Positions 56,283 to 64,000 of a stretch of 64,000 nt of DNA are shown in pieces. The notes below the pieces were generated by a model that saw only the letters and a list, made by a program, of their open reading frames with translations, made no database searches and was not told the DNA's origin. The translations under genes were made by a program, and so were the position numbers. This stretch comes from Sedimenticola sp. Lineage in GTDB: Bacteria > Pseudomonadota > Gammaproteobacteria > Chromatiales > Chromatiaceae. The stretch lies in the NCBI GenBank assembly GCA_027024025.1, contig JALVTT010000151.1, forward strand, positions 1-64,000. Direction: 5' to 3'. Position 1 is the first letter of the stretch. The number at the start of each line of letters is the position of its first letter.

Positions 56283-56396
56283 TTTTTTTCACCACGAAGA
56301 ACACAAAGATCACGAAAGCATCTGGATGATGTCCATTGCCGACCCCATTCGACCACTGAAACTTTGTGTTCTTCGTGTTCTTTGTGGTTCAAGATT
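56283..56396. repeat. Inverted repeat of tandem 9-mers CAC(G/A)AAGAA between gatB and gatA
   Basis: Left CACCACGAAGAACACAAAGATCACGAAAG; right CTTTGTGTTCTTCGTGTTCTTTGTGGT. Confidence 0.85.
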
Positions 56397-56397
56397 T

Positions 56398-57858
<1,461 letters not shown>

Positions 57859-57941
57859 TGCCTGAAATCATTGCGCGCCGGACGCGCGGGAAACCCCACT
57901 GTAAAAAGTGGTGTGCCGCGCCGCCCGGCGCAGGGAAGCCT

Positions 57942-58229
57942 TTATTCGATCACCTTGGGCACCAGGAACAGGCCGTCCTCGGCCAGGGGCGCGTTGCTCA
58001 TATAGCGCTCGCGCTGGTTGCTCTCGGTGACCCGGTCGGGGCGCAGGCGCTGGTTCATCTCCAGCGGGTGGGCCATGGGTGTGACATCGGCGGTGTCGGC
58101 CGCCTCCATCTGCGCCACCAGGTCGAGGATGTTCGACAGGTCATGGCTGAGGGCCTCGCCCTCCTCGGGGCCGATGGCCAGGCGCGCCAGGTGCGCGATT
58201 TTTTCCACGTCTTCGGTCGTCAGAGACAT
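57942..58229 (-). CDS. gatC: Asp/Glu-tRNA amidotransferase subunit C
   Basis: MSLTTEDVEKIAHLARLAIGPEEGEALSHDLSNIL. Confidence 0.95.
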   Translation of the reverse strand: MSLTTEDVEKIAHLARLAIGPEEGEALSHDLSNILDLVAQMEAADTADVTPMAHPLEMNQRLRPDRVTESNQRERYMSNAPLAEDGLFLVPKVIE

Positions 58230-58345
58230 GCGGAGATCCCGAAACTGCTCGAATGAAGGACGGAAAACTATCACATTCCGCCCCCCGCTTGCAGCCGGGC
58301 CGGGTTTCCCCGCTTGCCCAGGCCTGCTCCGGCTTGCTAGATTAG

Positions 58346-59485
<1,140 letters not shown>

Positions 59486-59513
59486 GCGCCACCTGTCAGC
59501 GGGGGAAACGACC

Positions 59514-60374
59514 ATCAAGCCGATCTTCGCACAGGGCCCGTCGCAGATCACACGGGTTCTGCTTGCCGTTTGCGCCTCGGTCGTGCTCATGGTGGTGGAC
59601 CACCGCTTCGACCAGCTGCGGCAGATCCGCAGCGGCCTGGCCTTTCTCACCTACCCGCTGCAGCGCATCGCCGACTTTCCGGTGACCGCCGCCCACTGGC
59701 TGCAGGAGACCACCAGCAGCCGCGAACAGCTGTTGCAGGAGAACGCGCGCCTACGCGCGGAGAATCTCAAGGCCCACGGCGAGCTGCAGAAGCTGGAGAG
59801 CCTGCGCGCCGAGAACCTGCGCCTGCGCAATCTGCTCGACGCCTCCTACAAGGTCGGCGACCGGCTGCTGATCGCCGAGCTGTCGGCGGTGGACCTGGAC
59901 CCCTACCGGCAGCAGGTGGTGATCAACAAGGGCGCCAGTTCCGGGGTCTTCGTCGGCCAGGCGGTGCTGGACGCCAACGCGGTCATGGGCCAGGTGGTGC
60001 AGACCACGCCGTTCAGCGCCACGGTACTGCTGATCACCGACCCCAGCCACGCCATCCCGGTACAGGTGCTGCGCAACGGCCTACGCACCATCGCGGTGGG
60101 CAGCGGACGCATCAATGAGCTGTCCCTGCCCTATCTGCCCACCAACTCGGACATCCGGGTCGGCGACAAGCTGGTCACCTCGGGCCTCGGCGGCAAGTTC
60201 CCGCCCGGCTACCCGGTGGCCACGGTGACCCGTATCGACCGCTCCCCGGACAATGCCTTCGCGCGCATCACCGCCACCCCCACGGCCCATCTGGACCGCT
60301 CGCGCGAGGTGTTGCTGGTATGGTCGGTGCCCAGCCCGCCGCCCAGCCGGCAACCGGCGGAGGCCCGGCCATGA
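59514..60374 (+). CDS. mreC: Rod shape-determining protein MreC (proposed non-canonical ATC start; first canonical start is GTG at 59583)
   Basis: In-frame IKPIFAQGPSQITRVLLAVCASVVLMVVDHRFDQLRQIRSGL matches MreC N-terminus; GGGGGA Shine-Dalgarno 59501-59506. Confidence 0.8.
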   Translation: MKPIFAQGPSQITRVLLAVCASVVLMVVDHRFDQLRQIRSGLAFLTYPLQRIADFPVTAAHWLQETTSSREQLLQENARLRAENLKAHGELQKLESLRAENLRLRNLLDASYKVGDRLLIAELSAVDLDPYRQQVVINKGASSGVFVGQAVLDANAVMGQVVQTTPFSATVLLITDPSHAIPVQVLRNGLRTIAVGSGRINELSLPYLPTNSDIRVGDKLVTSGLGGKFPPGYPVATVTRIDRSPDNAFARITATPTAHLDRSREVLLVWSVPSPPPSRQPAEARP

Positions 60375-60850
60375 TGCAGCGCGGCACCGGGGTGATCGTC
60401 GCCACCTTCTGCGTGGCCCTGCTACTGACCATACTGCCGCTGCCGGAGTGGGCCCGTCCCTTCCGCCCCCAGTGGGTCACCCTGGCCCTGATCTACTGGT
60501 GTCTGGCGCTGCCCCACCGGGTGGGCGTGGGCTCGGGCTTCGTGCTCGGCATCCTGCTGGACGTGCTCGCCAGCACCCTGCTGGGACAGCACGCCCTGGG
60601 GCTCTCGGTGGTGGCCTTCATCACGGTGCAGCTGTATGCCCGCATCCGAGTGTTCCCGCTATGGCAACAGGCCCTGGCGGTGCTGCTCCTGCTGGCCACC
60701 GAACATCTGCTGGAGTTCTGGGCCATGGGCGCCTCCGGCCAGACCACGCCCGGACTGCTGTACTGGATGGCGCCGCTGGTCGGCGCGCTGCTCTGGCCCT
60801 GGGTGTTCATCACCCTGCGCAACATCCGGCGCAACTTCCGCATCGCCTGA
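60371..60850 (+). CDS. mreD: Rod shape-determining protein MreD
   Basis: Small polytopic protein following mreC; VGVGSGFVLGILLDVLASTLLGQHAL. Confidence 0.93.
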   Translation: MMQRGTGVIVATFCVALLLTILPLPEWARPFRPQWVTLALIYWCLALPHRVGVGSGFVLGILLDVLASTLLGQHALGLSVVAFITVQLYARIRVFPLWQQALAVLLLLATEHLLEFWAMGASGQTTPGLLYWMAPLVGALLWPWVFITLRNIRRNFRIA

Positions 60851-60857
60851 GCCGGCC

Positions 60858-62720
60858 ATGCAGATCAAGGACCACATCCAGGAGGAACAGGGCTTTCTCA
60901 ACCGCGCCATCATCGCCGCGCTGCTGGTGATCCTGGCCCTGCTGCTGCTAATCGCGCGCATGGCACAACTGCAGATCGTCGAGCACGAACACTTCACCAC
61001 CCTGTCCAAGGACAACCGCCTCAAGCTGGTGCCGCTGCCGCCCACGCGCGGCCTGATCTACGACCGCAACGGCGTGCTGCTGGCGCAGAACCGGCCCGCC
61101 TACAGCCTGGAGCTGGTGCCGGAGAAGGTTAAGGACATCCCCGCCACCCTGAAACGGCTGCGCCGGTATGTGCCGATCAGCGACGACGATCTGGAACGTT
61201 TCTCGCGCCTGCGCCGGCGCAAGCGGCGCTTCGACAGCGTGCCCATCCGGGTCAAGCTGAGTCTGGAGGAGGCCGCGCGCTTCGCGGTGGTGCGGCATCT
61301 GTTCCCCGGCATCGATATCAAGGCCCAGCTGCTGCGCCACTATCCCTATCCCGAGGCGACCTCGCACGTACTCGGCTATGTGGGCCGCATCAGCAAGCGC
61401 GACCTGCAGCAGATCGACACCTCCAACTACGCCGGCACCAGCTATATCGGCAAGACTGGGGTGGAGAAGGCCTATGAGGCGGTGCTGCACGGCAAGGTCG
61501 GGGTGCAGCAGGTGGAGGTCAACTCGGTCGGCCGGGTGGTGCGGGTGCTGGAGCAGACCCCGCCCACGCCGGGCGAGGATCTGCATCTGACGCTGGACAT
61601 CAATCTGCAGCGCATCGCCCTGGAGGCCCTGGGCGAGCACAATGGCGCGGTGGTGGCGCTCGACCCCAGGACCGGCGGGGTGCTGGTGCTGGCCAGCAAG
61701 CCCGGCTACGACCCCAACCAGTTCGTCGAGGGGATCAGCCGCGCCGACTACCGAGCCCTGCAGCAGGACCCCAACCGCCCCCTGTACGACCGGGCCCTGC
61801 GCGGCCAGTACCCGCCCGGTTCCACAATCAAACCATTCATTGGCCTGGGCGGCCTGGAGACCGGCACCATCCGCTACGACACCACCCTCTACTGCCCGGG
61901 CTACTACCAGCTACCCGGGCACGAGCACAAGTACCGCGACTGGAAGAAAACCGGCCACGGCCCCATGGACCTGGACAGCGCCATCACCCAGTCCTGCGAC
62001 GTGTTCTATTACAAGCTGGCGCATGACATGGGCATCGACGCCATGAGCGGCTTCCTCGACCAGTTCGGCTTCGGCCGGCGCACCGGGATCGACCTCAACG
62101 GCGAGTCGCGTGGCATTCTGCCCTCGCGCGCCTGGAAGCGGCGCACCCGCCACCAGCCCTGGTATCCGGGCGAGACCATCATCGCCGGGATCGGCCAGGG
62201 CTATTTCCTGACCACCCCGCTGCAGCTGGCGACCGCCACCGCCGCCATCGCCAACAACGGCAGGCTCCCCAGGCCGCGCGTGGTGAACTATCTGGAGACA
62301 CGCGGCGAGCACCGGAGCAGCCCCATCCCGCCGCACTTCCAGCAGATCTCCATCCGCAGGCAGGCCGACTGGGACGATGTGCGGCGCGCCATGGAACACG
62401 TGGTGCAGGGTATGCGCGGCACCGCCCGGCGCATCCGCACCCCCTATTACACCATCGCCGGCAAGACCGGCACCGCGCAGGTCTTCAGCGTGGGCCAGGA
62501 AGAGAAGTACGATGCCGAGCATGTCTCAAAGAAAAACCGCGACCACGCCCTGTTCATCGCCTATGCGCCGGCCGACGATCCGCAGATCGCCATCGCGGTG
62601 GTGGTCGAGAACGGCGGACACGGCGGATCGGCGGCCGCGCCGGTGGCGCGCAAGGTGATGGACGCCTGGCTGCTGCCGCGCCTCCTGGGCGGGCCGTCTC
62701 ACAAGGAGGGCGCCTCATGA
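60858..62720 (+). CDS. mrdA: Penicillin-binding protein 2
   Basis: PPGSTIKPF (SxxK), [13 protein letters not shown] (KTG); mre-mrd locus. Confidence 0.96.
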   Translation: MQIKDHIQEEQGFLNRAIIAALLVILALLLLIARMAQLQIVEHEHFTTLSKDNRLKLVPLPPTRGLIYDRNGVLLAQNRPAYSLELVPEKVKDIPATLKRLRRYVPISDDDLERFSRLRRRKRRFDSVPIRVKLSLEEAARFAVVRHLFPGIDIKAQLLRHYPYPEATSHVLGYVGRISKRDLQQIDTSNYAGTSYIGKTGVEKAYEAVLHGKVGVQQVEVNSVGRVVRVLEQTPPTPGEDLHLTLDINLQRIALEALGEHNGAVVALDPRTGGVLVLASKPGYDPNQFVEGISRADYRALQQDPNRPLYDRALRGQYPPGSTIKPFIGLGGLETGTIRYDTTLYCPGYYQLPGHEHKYRDWKKTGHGPMDLDSAITQSCDVFYYKLAHDMGIDAMSGFLDQFGFGRRTGIDLNGESRGILPSRAWKRRTRHQPWYPGETIIAGIGQGYFLTTPLQLATATAAIANNGRLPRPRVVNYLETRGEHRSSPIPPHFQQISIRRQADWDDVRRAMEHVVQGMRGTARRIRTPYYTIAGKTGTAQVFSVGQEEKYDAEHVSKKNRDHALFIAYAPADDPQIAIAVVVENGGHGGSAAAPVARKVMDAWLLPRLLGGPSHKEGAS

Positions 62721-63856
62721 GCCTGTCGCGCATGGACCTCGGCGACCTCACCCCCAGCGATCCCAGCCGCCGCCTGGGGCTGCTGGCGCGGGTCCACCTG
62801 GACCTGCCCCTGCTGGTGGGCCTGCTGCTGCTGTGCGCCTACGGCCTGGTGGTGCTGTACTCGGCCAGCGGCCAGAACATGGCCCAGGTCGAACGCCAGC
62901 TGCTGCGCTTCCTGATCGCCTTCGGCGTGATGGCGGGGATCGCCCAGATCCCGCCCGCGCAGCTGTTCCGCTGGACCCCCTGGCTGTACCTCGGCGGCAC
63001 CCTGATGCTGGTCGCGGTGTTGCTGTTCGGCGACGTGGGCAAGGGCGCCCAGCGCTGGCTGAACCTGGGCTTCGTGCGCTTTCAGCCTTCCGAGCTGGTC
63101 AAGCTGGCGGTGCCCATGATGATCGCCTGGTATCTGGCCGACAAGCCGCTGCCGCCCAACTGGGGCCGCCTCGGCCTGGCCGCGGCCCTGATCGTGGTGC
63201 CGGTGCTGCTGATCGCCAAGCAGCCCGACCTCGGCACCGCGGTGCTGGTGGCCAGCGCCGGCATCTTCGTGCTCTTCCTGGCCGGCATCAGCTGGCGCCT
63301 GATCTTCGGCCTGCTCGCCGCCGCCGGGGCCGCCGCGCCGGTGTTGTGGTATCTGATGCGCGACTACCAGAAACAGCGCGTGCTGACCTTTCTCGACCCC
63401 GAAAAGGACCCGCTGGGCGCGGGCTACCACATCATCCAGTCCAAGATCGCGATCGGTTCGGGCGGCCTCTGGGGCAAGGGCTGGCTCAACGGCACCCAGT
63501 CGCAGCTCGACTTCCTGCCGGAGCGCCACACCGATTTCATCTTCGCCGTGCTGTCCGAGGAGTTTGGCCTGGTCGGCGTCTCGCTGCTGCTGGCGCTCAA
63601 TCTGTTCATCATCCTGCGCGGCCTGTATATCGCCAGCCGCGCCCAGGACACCTACGGGCGCCTGCTGGCGGGCGCCCTGACCCTGGTGTTCTTCGTCTAT
63701 CTGTTCGTCAACGTGGGCATGGTCTCGGGCCTGCTGCCGGTGGTCGGGGTGCCGCTGCCGCTGGTCAGTTACGGCGGCACCTCGCTGGTGACCCTGATGG
63801 CCGGCTTCGGTATCCTGATGTCGATCCATACCCACCGGAAGCTGTTGCCCCGATGA
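62717..63856 (+). CDS. rodA: Rod shape-determining protein RodA
   Basis: SEDS protein; [49 protein letters not shown]. Confidence 0.97.
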   Translation: MSLSRMDLGDLTPSDPSRRLGLLARVHLDLPLLVGLLLLCAYGLVVLYSASGQNMAQVERQLLRFLIAFGVMAGIAQIPPAQLFRWTPWLYLGGTLMLVAVLLFGDVGKGAQRWLNLGFVRFQPSELVKLAVPMMIAWYLADKPLPPNWGRLGLAAALIVVPVLLIAKQPDLGTAVLVASAGIFVLFLAGISWRLIFGLLAAAGAAAPVLWYLMRDYQKQRVLTFLDPEKDPLGAGYHIIQSKIAIGSGGLWGKGWLNGTQSQLDFLPERHTDFIFAVLSEEFGLVGVSLLLALNLFIILRGLYIASRAQDTYGRLLAGALTLVFFVYLFVNVGMVSGLLPVVGVPLPLVSYGGTSLVTLMAGFGILMSIHTHRKLLPR

Positions 63857-64000
63857 AACACCTGTTGGTCCTGTTCGCCGCCCTGCTGACCGCCATGCCG
63901 CTGCGCGCCGCCACGCCCGAGGCCCTGCAGCAGCGGTTCATCACGCGCATGGTCGAGCAGCACGGCTTCGATGCCGGCGCGCTGACCGCCATCCTGGCCC
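63853..64000 (+). CDS. mltB: Probable lytic murein transglycosylase B, N-terminus (partial at window edge)
   Basis: [49 protein letters not shown]; follows rodA as in many gammaproteobacteria. Confidence 0.7.
   Translation, partial: MKHLLVLFAALLTAMPLRAATPEALQQRFITRMVEQHGFDAGALTAILA

Noticed and set aside
56283-56396. Possible mini-CRISPR (short repeats with 9-nt periodicity)
   Set aside because: No regular repeat-spacer alternation or ~30-nt units; arms are inverted and self-complementary, and no cas genes are nearby.

Overview
The window is a gap-free, high-GC gammaproteobacterial chromosomal segment (probably Chromatiales-like; taxonomy is inferred from gene content only). It has three blocks. 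(1) A core block (1-8740) holds fetB-like/sspBA/petCBA/nif3-like/degS/hisC. (2) A ~21 kb [NiFe]-hydrogenase island (about 8740-29920) contains hupSLC on the minus strand. Divergently transcribed from it is a 19-gene plus-strand run: hupDFGHIJK-hypAB-hupR-hupT-hupUV-hypFC-(GmhA-like SIS gene)-hypDE-Ni transporter. (3) A second core block (29924-64000) holds hisDG-murA-mlaBCDEF, yrbG-like/kdsDC/lptCAB/rpoN/hpf/ptsN/hprK/rapZ/PTS-EIIA/ptsH/ptsI, mgtE, leuS-lptE-holA, gatBAC, mreBCD-mrdA-rodA and the start of mltB. Main points of interest: the hydrogenase island separates hisC from hisD inside a locus that is contiguous in pseudomonads; a GmhA-like sugar-phosphate isomerase gene is translationally wedged between hypC and hypD; a pair of candidate divergent sigma-54 promoters with a perfect palindrome lies between hupS and hupD; the HupS six-Cys signature suggests an O2-tolerant enzyme; the conserved mreC N-terminus appears to need a non-canonical AUC start; and several dispersed inverted-repeat elements sit between operon genes. 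No tRNA, rRNA, CRISPR array or transposase was recognised. All calls come from reading the sequence; no database search was run.
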